64,000 nt of DNA, taken from contig CM049998.1 in the NCBI GenBank assembly GCA_016630955.3, positions 248,001 through 312,000 on the forward strand. The letters are read 5' to 3'. The notes below the pieces were generated by a model. The model made no database searches. It saw nothing but the letters and a program-made list of their open reading frames with translations, and was not told where the DNA came from. Positions 1 to 10,717 of the stretch are shown in pieces. Position numbers and translations under genes: made by a program. Within the stretch, counting starts at the first letter, position 1, and each line of letters opens with the position of its first letter. The DNA is from Didymella arachidicola (Eukaryota; Ascomycota; Dothideomycetes; Pleosporales; Didymellaceae).

Positions 1-2291
1 AGTTGCACCTGTCCCGTGCCTGGGAAATCCAGGATTTCGATGAAGAGGATGGAGCCCTGGGCGCCGGAGGCGTAGGCGACGAGGCCGGTGATGATGCCGG
101 GGCGGGAAGTGGCTTCTGTGAGTTCTTCGGCGAATTTTTCGATGCCGAGGGTGGTTGTTAGGTCCGCGAGGGTGACGAGGGGGGAGTAGGTGGCGAGGGT
201 GGAGGTGTCGGCGCAGGTGGCGTATTCGACTGCTTTGGAGCGGCAGACGGAGCCGATTTCGCGCTCGAGGTTGCGGACGCCGCTCTCGCGGGTGTAGGCG
301 GTGATGATTTTGTCGAGGACGTCGGTGGGGATGGAGAGGTCCTTGGGGGTTAGGCCGTTGGTTGTGATTTGCTTGGGGATCAGGTGGCGGGCGGCAATGT
401 GGCGTTTTTCGAGGGTGGTGTAGCCGGAGAGCTGGATGGTTTCCATGCGGTCGAGGAGCGGGGCGGGGATGGTGTCGAGGGAGTTTGCGGTGGCGATGAA
501 GAGGACCTTGGAGAGGTCGATGGGGATGTTGACGTAGTGGTCTGTGAAGGTGTGGTTCTGCTCTGGGTCGAGGACTTCGAGCATGGCGGCGCTGGGGTCG
601 CCGTTGTGGTTTGCGCCGGCGAGCTTGTCGATCTCGTCGAGGAGGAAGACGGGGTTCGCGACGCCGACCTTCTTCAGACCGCCGACGACGAGACCGGGCA
701 TGGCCGCGACGTACGTCCGCCGGTGGCCGCGGATCTCTGCCTCGTCGCGCACACCGCCCAGCGAGATGCGGTGGAACTTGCGTCCGAGAGCCGTGGCGAC
801 TGATTTGGCCAGCGACGTCTTTCCCACGCCAGGCGGACCGACAAGCAGCAGGATGGGCGACTTGTCGACCATGCGCTTCCTCTCGAGCAGCTGCTTCTCC
901 TCGTCAGACTGCTCCTTGGAGGGCTGCAGCTGCCTGTCCTCGACCTGCTCGTGGTGCTCGCCCTCGGCTGCAGGCCCTTCAGTCAGTGCGCGGATCTGGT
1001 CGTCGATGCTGCGGTTGGCCTGCTCCTTCAGCTTGAGCACGGCCAGATACTCCAACAACCGCTTCTTGACCTTGTCCAGGCCGTAGTGGTCGTCGTCGAG
1101 CTGCTTCCGCGCCTTGACGAGCGTGCCGGCGTCGAGCTGGTCGACTGTCGTCTTGGACCACGGGATCTCGGCCAGGTTCTCGAGGTAGTTGCGGCAGACC
1201 TGGTACTCGGCCTGGGCGGGGTTCATCTTCTGCAGCCGCTGCAGCTCGCGCTGGGCGACCTTGTCAGCTTCCGGCGAGAGGCGGGCGTCCTGCAGGCGTT
1301 TCTTCAGCGCGTCCATCTCGCTGGCCTCGTCGCCCTCGCCCTGCTGGCCGGCACCCGGGAAGCCTGCTCCGAAGCCCGGCGGCAGACCGTCCCCCGTCTT
1401 GCCGCGCTTGACCAGGGCCTGCTGCTGGATGCGGCGCAGCTGCTCGAGGTCGAGGCCCGCGGCGGGGCCCTGCTGGGTGGCGACGACGACGCGGGTGCTG
1501 CTCTGGATGTGGTGGATCTGGCGCTGCAGGATCTCGATGACGCGGTCGACGCGGTCGCGGGCGGCGACGGCGGCCAGCACGCGCAGCTTCTCGGCGTGCG
1601 AGCAGTCGACAATGTTGGCCATGAAGTCGGCCAGCGAGCCCGCCTCGGACACGTCCTTGCGCGCAATGTACAGCTCCAGGCGGCGCGCAACCACAGGCGA
1701 CAGCGTGACGAAGGGCGTGCGCGGCAGGATGGCGCTCAGGCGCACGAGGGCCAGCAGCTCGCGGCTCAGCTGCTTGAGGCGGTCGAACCGGTCCTCGAGC
1801 TGCGGGTCGGCCAGGTCGAGGACGTCGTCGACGGCGGCGAGGTCGCCCTCAAAGTACGGTCGCTCCTGCACCACGTCGACAACACGCACCCGGGCCAGGC
1901 CCTCGACGACGAGGCTCAGGTCGCCCTGCCGCCGCCCCTGCACGCCCGTGACCTTGGCAATGCACCCGAACCCGAACACGTCCTTCTTGCTCGCCTGCAC
2001 GGGGTCGCGCTCGTACGCCGTCCCGTCGCCGCCGCCATCCGCGTCCCGCAGCAGCCGCCCGTCGACGGGATCAATCGCACTCGAGTTGAGCGGCACGCAC
2101 GCGACCGTGATGGCAGCGTCGGGCTTCGCCGTCGCGCTGATGCTGTAGATCTTGGCGAGGATGGCCGCGACGTCGGGGCGGTTCGTGATGGGGATCTTGA
2201 CGGTGGTGCCGGGGAGCACGGCGAGCGGCGGCGCGAGCGGGATGAGCGGCAGCACCTTGGTGCTCGACGATTTGCTGGAGCCCTTGCCCAT
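1..2291 (-). CDS. Lon protease homolog, peroxisomal type (3' end outside window)
   Basis: This is an ATP-dependent serine protease of the Lon family, which degrades damaged proteins in the peroxisomal matrix when of the LONP2/Pln type. The frame is open without introns from the ATG at 2291-2289 to the window edge, about 763 codons. The N-terminal Lon substrate-binding domain starts almost at once after a Ser/Lys-rich MGKGSSKSSSTK leader with no obvious mitochondrial presequence, which favours the peroxisomal form. A coiled linker follows, then the AAA+ module with Walker A GPPGVGKTS near residue 485 and Walker B FLLDEIDKL near residue 550, sensor 1 (ATANS) and the C-terminal helical lid. The Ser-Lys proteolytic dyad and any C-terminal PTS1 tripeptide lie beyond position 1. 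The mitochondrial Pim1-type Lon is the alternative; the short leader argues against it. Confidence 0.9.
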   Translation of the reverse strand, partial: MGKGSSKSSSTKVLPLIPLAPPLAVLPGTTVKIPITNRPDVAAILAKIYSISATAKPDAAITVACVPLNSSAIDPVDGRLLRDADGGGDGTAYERDPVQASKKDVFGFGCIAKVTGVQGRRQGDLSLVVEGLARVRVVDVVQERPYFEGDLAAVDDVLDLADPQLEDRFDRLKQLSRELLALVRLSAILPRTPFVTLSPVVARRLELYIARKDVSEAGSLADFMANIVDCSHAEKLRVLAAVAARDRVDRVIEILQRQIHHIQSSTRVVVATQQGPAAGLDLEQLRRIQQQALVKRGKTGDGLPPGFGAGFPGAGQQGEGDEASEMDALKKRLQDARLSPEADKVAQRELQRLQKMNPAQAEYQVCRNYLENLAEIPWSKTTVDQLDAGTLVKARKQLDDDHYGLDKVKKRLLEYLAVLKLKEQANRSIDDQIRALTEGPAAEGEHHEQVEDRQLQPSKEQSDEEKQLLERKRMVDKSPILLLVGPPGVGKTSLAKSVATALGRKFHRISLGGVRDEAEIRGHRRTYVAAMPGLVVGGLKKVGVANPVFLLDEIDKLAGANHNGDPSAAMLEVLDPEQNHTFTDHYVNIPIDLSKVLFIATANSLDTIPAPLLDRMETIQLSGYTTLEKRHIAARHLIPKQITTNGLTPKDLSIPTDVLDKIITAYTRESGVRNLEREIGSVCRSKAVEYATCADTSTLATYSPLVTLADLTTTLGIEKFAEELTEATSRPGIITGLVAYASGAQGSILFIEILDFPGTGQVQ

Positions 2292-3203
2292 GGTGAGCGC
2301 TGCAAGAACGTACGGGGAGAGTGGCCCTGTGTCGCGTGGGTGATGGGAGCACGTCACTCGAGCGGCTCCGCTTCGGACCCCCGGTGGGAATGCAGTGGTG
2401 TGGTGGTACAGGGAGGGAGTTTAGGGCAGCACAATTGCTATACAACACTGTGTAGAGAGGGCAGTTGAGTGTGTGTGAAAGGACGATGGCTATGGCCAGC
2501 TGAAGAAACACCGTCCCGATTCCAGAAGATGCTCTCTCGCCCAAGGGCCGTTTAGATGCATGCAATCACCGCTCCCAGGGCCGAGGCTATCACGGCCGAT
2601 TGGCCCACTCACAACTCACAACCACTGCATCAGATAAGATAACGTTTGAACCCACCTCCGCACCTGACCACATGCACGCACTCTCCACCACCGGCCCCTC
2701 TCACGAGAGCGACACGACACGACACGACACGACACGACACGAGAGGGGCGCGGTGGGTCCGCATCAGCAACCACCTCCCCATCTGCATTGCCGCGCGTGC
2801 GGCGTAGGCTTGGGATCCGCAGACCCCCGTCTTTGCACGCCTTGTCTAGACTGATGCCGTGAGGCATTTCGGGGCATGCCGTTCAGTGTGCTGCTCCTGT
2901 GCTGTGCTCGTGAAGAATCCAAAGCATGGGCAGCTGCGAGGTAGGGCCGAATCCGGCAAAACCTGGCGAGTGGCCATGACGATCCAACTTTGCCTTTCAG
3001 ACAACGACGGGCCTTGTCAATACATGTTTTGATTTTTGTACTGTCTAACTGCTACATGGTGTACATGCTGCATCAACTGCGCAGCACGTCTGCGTTGTTC
3101 TCTGCATCTCCAAGCTGATATCCACGAGCAACCCTCCCCTCCAGCTCATTTTGTATGCAAGCACTCAACTCCATCCAATGCCACTCAAACAACCTCCGGC
3201 AAT
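2292..3203. other. Intergenic region, Lon promoter side and CHO2 downstream side
   Basis: No gene is recognised here. It contains the 5' flank of the Lon gene and, nearer 3200, the 3' flank of the phosphatidylethanolamine methyltransferase gene. A pentanucleotide microsatellite is listed separately. Short open frames on both strands share no recognisable domain. Confidence 0.6.
2711..2740. repeat. Pentanucleotide microsatellite (GACAC)6
   Basis: Six perfect head-to-tail copies of GACAC are seen in the sequence, inside the intergenic region upstream of the Lon gene. It is a simple repeat likely to vary in length between strains; no function can be read from it. Confidence 0.95.
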
Positions 3204-6200
3204 TCAACACTTCGCCCCGTCTGGTGTATTCCTCCCATTAGTGGCTGTCATGCTGTACGGAGCAAGCACCTTCTTAGCATTGCAGATGCGCCATGCCAGA
3301 TTGCGCACATTGCCGTCCGCCTGCACAACCTCGGGCGCAAACTCGATCCCGAACATCTGATGCACCGCAAACACGACTCTCTTGGCGAACTTGCCGTCTC
3401 TCTCCACCAGGCTGCCGAACGACTCCTCCGGCGTGTCCGGCGCGATCTCCGCATCGCGGTCGAAGCAGTTCTGGATCACGGGGAGGAGCCTCTGCTCTAC
3501 GGCACGGTGAACAGTGCCGTTGGAGTCGACCTCGACGTCTTCATCGTCGAATCTGGGGATGCGGATCTCGAATGCTTGGGAGAGCGCCATGACGTTGTGC
3601 TTGCCGCCGTGGTGGTAGCGGAACTCGAATACCCCAGTCGTCCACCAGAGTTTGTCACCCCGGAACTCGACCTCGCCGGTGTAATGATCGAAATCGTCTT
3701 CGCTGTCAGATGCAGCTGGCACGAGTTTGTCCGAGACCAAGATGCCTTCTTCAGCGCGAACAGAGTCATACACCCCAGGGTTGGTCGCGATCCAGCGACC
3801 GTTCGAACTAAGCTGCGTGACTTCGCGCGACTGATTATCGGCAACCATGTAGAGACCGATCCAGTCCTTCTTGCTGTGGTTGAGAGGTGCTTCCCACCGG
3901 ACCTTGATCGGCGCGCCATACTCGAGCGCCAGCGTCTTAAACTCGCTCGTGCGCGTAGCAGGTGTTCTCGCCAACTCTCCCTCGCGTCCACCGTTCTTCT
4001 GGTATTCGACAGTAGGTGCAGAGAGCGTGCCCTGGACTTCCAACTTGTATTGCTTGGGATCGTAGCCGGCAAGGTCCGGCGAGAGACGGGTGATCTGAAT
4101 TCGTGCGGGATACGACTTGAACAGTGCTGTGGTGTCTTTGACGAAAGTACCGACACCAGCTGCGAGCTTTGGCTTGGCACTCTCCAGCATTTCCTCAATG
4201 AGCTCGACTGTAGTGTTGATGTACTCATCAGCAGCGGATTGCCAGTTGAGGACCGGACTCGGAAGGGCCTGGCGTAGTGTTTTGCTGACACCGGAAGTCT
4301 GGCGAAGCTTCTGGCCGTACAACTAGGAGACACGTCAGTTCTGCTATTAGTCCAGACAAAGGAAGGTAAATTACCTTGTTCATGTGGGGTCGCTCGATGA
4401 AGTGCAGGAAAGCCAGGTTCAAAACTTGCGCCGTCGTTGCAAGATAGAAGATCGGTGCAGTCCATGTGATCACAGCCACGCCCCATATGCCAGCCATACC
4501 GAGCACGCGTTCAGGGCTGTTGAGAAAGCGGTAAATGCCGGAGTAGGTCAAGTTCTTGGGAGGTGGATCGAAGAAGAAGTCTCCGCAGAACCAACCGAAC
4601 TCACCAAGCGAATCGTAGATGCTGGCGGCGGTCCAGAGGTGCAAGGAAATCATGCCGATACCCAGGACCAGTCGGAACACTGTGAGGTCGTAGAACCAAT
4701 CCGGAGGAAGTGTATACATCTTCCAAGCAGCAGCTAAGAAGCTGGCATGGCACATGGTCATGCTGAGATGGTACCTGTTATTCGCATCCTTGTCAGCAAC
4801 GGTCTCTGAGGTGTCTGAAGATTCGAGAGACAAAGCTGGATTACTTCAGAGTCATCGTCAGGTAGGTTGGGCAAGAGGTGCTACTCACAAAGACTTCCAC
4901 TGACGCCAAGCTTCTTCTTTGGTGTCGCCATACTTGATGAAGTGACGCGTCCAGTTCTTCTTCTTCGACTGACGGTCAAGGATGTAGCCCAAGCCCAAAA
5001 CGTACCACAGGCGCCAGAAGAACGCATTTATGAAGAAGAAAGTTCGCACCAGGCCGGTATCTGGTGTCAGTGTCGCCAGGCAGAACATGTAGAAAGAGAC
5101 GAGTACTACCGTGACGTCGATGGCGCGATGGAAGTCCGTGTTTTGCGGACCGACGATGTTATGCATTGGTGCAGGCTGCTTGACAGGATCGATGGGGGCT
5201 TCAGGTTCAAGAAGATCTGACTGGCTGGACGTAGGACGGTGCTTTTGGGTAATGTCCCTGGAGTTGTGGCGCGTTCGGCGAGGTGGTGCAGGGTTGTAGA
5301 TCTTCTGGATATGCGGCTCTTCAACCCGAATCAAGAAGGCGAATTGCGCGGCGTGCGCGACAATAGAAATCAAAAGCACTTTGTAACTTGCCATCATGAG
5401 CGCGATGCCGTAGAAGCCGGCGTACCTAGAAATCCACGTTCAGTACAGGCTTACTCGAGACCAAGGGATACGTTCAGCATACCCAATAGAGTACATCGGA
5501 TGCGGCGCTGCTTCGAAAACGCCATCGAACGTCAGACGCTGATCGATGAGGTAGAAGAAGTCTCCCCAATACCAGGCATAGTCCTTCACCACCCGGTGAG
5601 CATCGAGCTTGACGAACAAGTTGAAGATGAACAGGACGATGCCGGTCGTCCATCGCAGTGTAAACAGCAGCCAACTCTCCTCGGGGCGATGAAAACACGC
5701 GATGGCGAAGAGACAGTACGATACAAAGTCACACATCAAAATCAGGTCTACCACGCGCCTGAAGACGAGCCACGTATTGTACTCGAGTGGAGCCTCCTCG
5801 AACTTGTAGTCCTTTGGAATCTTGGTCTCCATCTCTCTCTTAAGAAACCTGTAAATGGCTGGGTGTGGGTTCTTGCCTGTCTTAGGGTCTTCGAAGATGT
5901 GTGAGTTCTTCGCCCACAGTACAAGACGGTTATGCTTGGACTGGACATCGAGGAGCCAGCCAATACCAGCATTATAGGCGGCGCGCCAGAACAGGAAGAT
6001 TACGGCGAAGACTGGTATGCGGGCGCTTTTGGGCAGTAGGTAGAGAGTCGAAATCAAACTTGCGAGCACGGCAAGGACTGCTAGATCGGACAGGTTCTTG
6101 GGCTGCGAGGGCGAGAGCAGTTGCGACACCATGTCGTGGGTGTGCGGCACGATGAAGACTAGACACATCAGCCATCGGCCCTGACACGTAAAGACAGGTA

Positions 6201-6440
6201 ACGTGGGGGGAAACCTGGGACCTGTCTCCAACATGCATGACAAGATCAATACTTACCTGTGCCATCCGGTGTTCGGCCGTAGGTCTTCTTCTCTCGCTCG
6301 CTCTTGCTGTCTTCCTTCTCATTCAGCTCAAGAACTTTTTGTTTGGCAGCTTCAGCGTCTTGCATGTGCATCGGCTTAACTGACGATCGCTCTCTCAGCT
6401 GGCTACCCTCGGCTTCTAAGCCATTGCCGACTTCCGTCAT
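3204..6440 (-). CDS. CHO2: Phosphatidylethanolamine N-methyltransferase (Cho2 type)
   Basis: The enzyme uses S-adenosylmethionine for the first methylation of phosphatidylethanolamine in phosphatidylcholine synthesis, in the ER membrane. Five exons join in frame: 6440-6257, 6158-5483, 5425-4889, 4774-4375 and 4322-3204, giving about 971 aa, the usual size for the fungal protein. Family marks are the N-terminal FGRTPDGT-like stretch (here YGRTPDGT) spliced onto VFIVPHTHDMVSQ, and two copies of the membrane methyltransferase region, the first with AAPHPMYSIGYAG and the second with the parallel NSPERVLGMAGIWG. Many hydrophobic segments lie between them, with a long soluble C-terminal region. Introns are 98, 57, 114 and 52 nt with GT..AG ends. 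The 57-nt intron falls inside the SIGYAG motif, so an unspliced reading loses it. Confidence 0.93.
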
Positions 6441-7208
6441 GTTGAAAGACGTGTCGGAACACCTCCAGAGAGTGATTGAGAATGCGTTGATCTAAGGAGG
6501 GGTTTGTTGACAGGAATTTAAGTCGCGCTTAGAAGGTGTGCGTGCTTTCCCGCTATGCGAGGTTTGGCTTCGGGCTGCAGGCCGTTGCTGCTGGGATTCT
6601 GAGTGGGCCGGTATGCTGTTCAGCGCGCGCTGGTGTCGTATCTCCACGAAGCTCTGTCTGTTGTTGAATAAAGAAGATTTGCGAGGAAGTACGGCGAGGA
6701 GCTAAGAGTGTTGAACTCTAGCAGGCGTGTTTGATGTTGAACAAACGGTTTGATGAAGAAGTGGTGTCTTTTCAAACGTGCTGAGTGACAAGACGGGTGC
6801 GTCGTTGTGGGGCAGTTGCTGTGGGGCAGCCAGATGCCAGCCGATGCCGAACAGACCCTGTGCCTGCAGCTCTCTTGCCCAGGTTTGAGGTTACTGTGTA
6901 GTAATCACCATGCAAACCATAGAGGACAAAGAGCTTCTCATCAGAGTTCTATTCATACACCGCTATGCTACTGTTATTAAACAACTCACAGTATAAACAT
7001 TATGTTTTTGTCCTTGACCCCGTTTTGTTGACTACGTAGAAAGGAAATGCCACCAGAGCTGGCTACAGATGCAGGATGAAGGGCAGCCAATGAAAACGCG
7101 TTTCGAAAACACCCACCCAAGTCACTTGCTAAAAGTGGACATGCTACTGAACTGCCGTCATGACGGTGCGGTTGAGACGCGGACGATTATAGCAGCCTAT
7201 GCCAGCCA
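6441..7208. other. Intergenic region upstream of CHO2
   Basis: No gene is recognised. This is the 5' flank of the methyltransferase gene and the 3' flank of the coiled-coil gene beyond it. A more A/T-rich stretch occupies roughly 6900-7030. No regulatory element could be assigned with confidence. Confidence 0.5.
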
Positions 7209-8231
7209 TCAGAGCGACTTGGTTCTTTGCCTGTTCATCGGCGGTCTGGCATCCTTTCGTGGACAAGTGGGCGGGGCTTTGCGGCCCCATGTTTTATGAT
7301 CAGACAAATAATGTGGAGGTGACTGCGCGACTATATTGAACCGTTCCATAATGGGATCTATCTCGGCAGCGCTGAACCGTCGCTTGTGGAGAAGCTCGAT
7401 GGTATTGGCTACTGCTGCGCTCGATACGCTCAGCTTCTTGATGCTTGACTGAGGGTGGGAGCTTTCTTGGACGACAGAAGAATATGTCGGCTTGAAGCAC
7501 GGAGCGGCAGGGCTGGGAAATGACGAGTGTCGGTACTGCGAGTGTGCTGTATTCGGTGGAGCAGGAAGTGAATCCCACAGCTCGAATGCATCGCGGCAGA
7601 GTGGAGGAGGGCATCTGATGTCTTTGGCGACCGCCGAATCATGTCTGGCAGCTTCTTTGTACGCATCCGGTGCAAGGTCTTCAACAGCAAAAGAATGGTT
7701 GCTTTTCCTTTGGAAAGGTGACAGTTCAGCCTCATCGGTCCAGCCGTCCCAGGTGAGGTCTGTGGCCTCCGATTCAGAGTTTGAACAGAGTGTCGGCGTG
7801 TACAATATCGACGTAGACATAGACTGTTGTGCCTGCATAGATGTGGCACTGAGCCCGTATGCCTTGATATTGGCGAGGTATATGTTCATCTCGCAAGCCT
7901 GGAGATTGTTCAGGTAGGCTTGCTCAGCTAGCGATCGATGTTTGATCTCGTTATCCAGGTATCTTCTCGTCTGCTGTAGCCTCTTCCTCTTCTTCTGTAG
8001 GGGCGGAGGCTGCGAATTGAGTTGATGACCGCATTTTGCTTGCTTCTCGCGCAATGCCTTCAGGTACGTGACACAGTCCGCAAGTCCCTTTGACAGAACG
8101 TTTTTCTCCTGGTAGAGTCGGTTCAAATCGTAGGGCAGGGAGACGGGTATTTGGTTGGTGTACGGGTTGTACAGAAATGTCTCTGGGAATTGGCCATATT
8201 GAGATGGCAATGGACGTGGTTCAAATTGCAT
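7209..8231 (-). CDS. Hypothetical coiled-coil protein
   Basis: An uninterrupted frame of about 340 aa whose first ATG codon is at 8231-8229 (a GTG four codons earlier is an unlikely start in a fungus). Residues from about 40 to 110 form a Lys/Leu/Gln-rich segment likely to be helical or coiled-coil, with a KKRKRLQQTRRYL basic patch that could act as a nuclear localisation signal. The middle is Ser/Pro-rich and the C-terminal 60 residues are basic. I do not recognise a family. Coding potential rests on length and composition, so an upstream exon or a different start cannot be excluded. Confidence 0.55.
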   Translation of the reverse strand: MQFEPRPLPSQYGQFPETFLYNPYTNQIPVSLPYDLNRLYQEKNVLSKGLADCVTYLKALREKQAKCGHQLNSQPPPLQKKRKRLQQTRRYLDNEIKHRSLAEQAYLNNLQACEMNIYLANIKAYGLSATSMQAQQSMSTSILYTPTLCSNSESEATDLTWDGWTDEAELSPFQRKSNHSFAVEDLAPDAYKEAARHDSAVAKDIRCPPPLCRDAFELWDSLPAPPNTAHSQYRHSSFPSPAAPCFKPTYSSVVQESSHPQSSIKKLSVSSAAVANTIELLHKRRFSAAEIDPIMERFNIVAQSPPHYLSDHKTWGRKAPPTCPRKDARPPMNRQRTKSL

Positions 8232-9908
8232 GTCGTAGGACACAAGAACGCCGATCGATGATGCGTAAGTAAGAGTCAGAGCAGATCTTGCAGGCAGTCC
8301 AACAGGTATCAGGCTAAGACAGGGTTATAAGCCAGCGACAAGGGCTCCTTCGTATTGGTACGAATGGAGAGCATCGATGGAAGCCAGAACATGTGAGCCA
8401 AGCGGTAACCCTTTGACAAGAAGCAGCAGGCGGCAAAAAGTGGAGGTGGAACGCCATCCAGACGTGCTCACTCTTTGATGGATCTCTTTGATGGCCCCAA
8501 AAGGGACGTTACCCCTCCGCGGCCCGGCGCAACAATGATAAACACAGGATGGGGACGAAAGCGGTAGCGCGCGACCGGATAGTCTAAGAGCTTGCTTCTG
8601 TCAAGGGTTTCATCGTTCGGGCTTCGCGAAGCTCCCGGGACCGTTATTCTGAGGGTTCGGGGAGCTCTGAGGCGCATCGTAGGGCGGAAGTTGTTCGGGT
8701 ACTACTCCTTGGCGCTGGTTGCAGGCGAAAGACCTTTGATGTTGACGTTGTGCCAAGAGCGAATTGCCATGTTGGGGACAAAGAAAGCGAAGTTTGGTGT
8801 TCATATCGGACGCAGCGAAGTCATCCCCACATTTGCCTCCGGAGTCGAAGACGGCAGAGTGTGGAAGCTTTTCGTGGGTTTCGATCTTGACAACTAGAGA
8901 TTCCGAATTGCCTCTGAGCTGCACCTTTCGACGCTGCCTGATGCAAAGGGTGTCCCCGTAACCCCTTTGTTGAAGCGAGGCATATTCACTCGAGGCCCCT
9001 GCTTTCGTCCGTGGCCCAGTGCAGTGGTCAGACGGAAGATCTCTAGTTGCCAAACGGTATTGATGGGGCCTCAACCCTGGCTGCAGCGTAAAGCACGTAG
9101 ACCCGAGGGACATAACTCTGTGACACCACGCAGAACGCAGTCATGACGACCCCGGTAACAGCAGTCGTCCCAGTACGTGATGCTCAATAACCTGCGTCGC
9201 GCTGATGTCAATCCTGTGCAGAGCGAGAGGACGCGAGCGTGTTATTGAACAATTCCTCAGTCGGTCTGCAAGGGATGCAAGACGGTAGATGGATGGACGC
9301 CACCAGCTGATAGGCAACACCGTGCGCAAGACCCAAAACTGTCATGACAGCCGAGCTGTTAAACTATCTGAAGATGCGTCTCTCTCGCCAGAACCTTGGT
9401 GTTGTAAAATTTGTGGCTATTGTTATTATTGTTTCTCAAGGGTGGCAGAGAAATGACCTTCTCATATGAGCGACTGTCCGTCAGGCATCAATAATCATCG
9501 TGACAGGCGTTTCTGATCAGACCACGTGCGACTGACGTCGCTTTACCGCGCGCAGCTGAGGGGGCTCTACCACAGTAGCGTCGGTCGAATCAAAGAGCGA
9601 TTTGCCGTCTGTGTCCATCTCATGGAGCACCGGATCTACCAGTACGGTAGCCCTGGACGTGAATTGCGCTGCATATGGAGCAGCCGTGTCCCCGTTGCTG
9701 ACGTGGTGTTGATGTCTAGATTGGTAGGTGAAGGCAGACGCAGAATCGTTCCGCTTAGCAAACAACATTTACCGGACAACACTACCTCGCACCATTGCGA
9801 GGTTGCTGCTTATCTGAAGCTTTGGTGTGGCGTTGGGTCCTGTGTTTCCCTCGTCGCTGCTGCATCTTGTCGCAGTTGTGTAATTTCTGCCTCAGACCAT
9901 CTGCGCAC
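8232..9908. other. Long gene-poor interval
   Basis: About 1.7 kb with only short overlapping open frames on both strands, most starting at non-ATG codons and none with a recognisable domain. I could not find a tRNA-like cloverleaf or transposon ends. It may hold promoters, UTRs or decayed sequence. Confidence 0.4.
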
Positions 9909-10178
9909 ATGCCGAATATTCCTTCCTCGTCTGCTTATCTTCTACAACGATTACCAACGCACTTGGAGGCACAAGAGATTCAATCAGAGGAAGCCTGGTT
10001 CCTTCACGTCAAGCAGTAAGCACAACGCGCTCTTTGCAGTGATGACAGTCGCGTGAGCCGCGGCATTTGAGCATTTAATCCTTCTGCTAACCCCGCATTC
10101 AGCGTCTTAGGCCGGTGCATGTTCGGGACAGTAGTTGGGATGCGGTTGCTGCCGGTTTCGCACACGTTTCGGCGATGA
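9909..10178 (+). CDS. Possible small spliced protein (about 60 aa), speculative
   Basis: An ATG at 9909 opens a 35-codon stretch (MPNIPSSSAYLLQRL...) that meets a well-formed intron: GTAAGC donor at 10016, a TGCTAAC branch-site match near 10086 and a CATTCAG acceptor ending at 10102. Joining 9909-10015 to 10103-10178 keeps the frame and ends at TGA. The intron signals are better than chance, but the protein matches nothing I know. Downstream sequence may continue the transcript in another way. Treat as a lead only. Confidence 0.22.
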
Positions 10179-10717
10179 TCCATGGTTCCTCTACGCAGGT
10201 GGTGCGTTCCTGGCCGGATCCTCGAGATCTGCACATATGGGGTCGAGGTTGTTTCAACGACCGTTCCGCTTCTCCCGGAGCTTAACGTCGTCATTACATC
10301 ATCGATGTGGTTCTTAGAGGCGGCCGCTTGTGCCTTTTGGTCTCAAACGCGACGAGCCGACCGAGCCGACCACGCCTTCACGGTGTAGATGCCAATGTGC
10401 CATGTGGGGTTTGCAGAGATAATGAGGAATTTATTTGCGGCATTCTTGGGTGGTTTCGGCACGTTTGTCGTACCACTGCCAACCGTGACGGCACCAACTT
10501 CGCTGATTTGCCCATCGATTCCCGTACCACACTCTTTTGGAGACACTAAGATCCCGTTCCTGATCTCTGACGGCACCATCTGCAGCCACTGACCAAGCGT
10601 CCCCAGCCCCGCCACCATCCGGTATGTCAAACAACCTAGCTAGCCGTCTGTACCTTACACCTCACCAACGTCTAAATATTCGTCACGGAATCATCGTCTA
10701 CCTAAGCATCTGGAAGA
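10179..10717. other. Intergenic region upstream of EGT1
   Basis: No recognisable gene. The segment should hold the promoter of the ergothioneine gene. Short frames on both strands have no family resemblance. Confidence 0.5.

Noticed and set aside
951..2468. Long plus-strand open frame of about 505 codons
   Set aside because: It is antisense to the Lon gene. The minus strand has Walker motifs and a Lon substrate-binding domain; the plus-strand product has no domain and is a high-GC shadow.
3036..4277. Plus-strand frame of about 413 codons
   Set aside because: Antisense to the last exon of the phosphatidylethanolamine methyltransferase gene, with no recognisable domain.
8610..9113. Minus-strand frame of 167 codons in the gap after the coiled-coil gene
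   Set aside because: No domain and low-complexity, basic composition; an overlapping plus-strand frame is just as long. Neither is convincing.
9526..10056. Plus-strand frame of 176 codons
   Set aside because: Its first codon is GTG, the product has no domain, and a better intron-containing alternative overlaps it.
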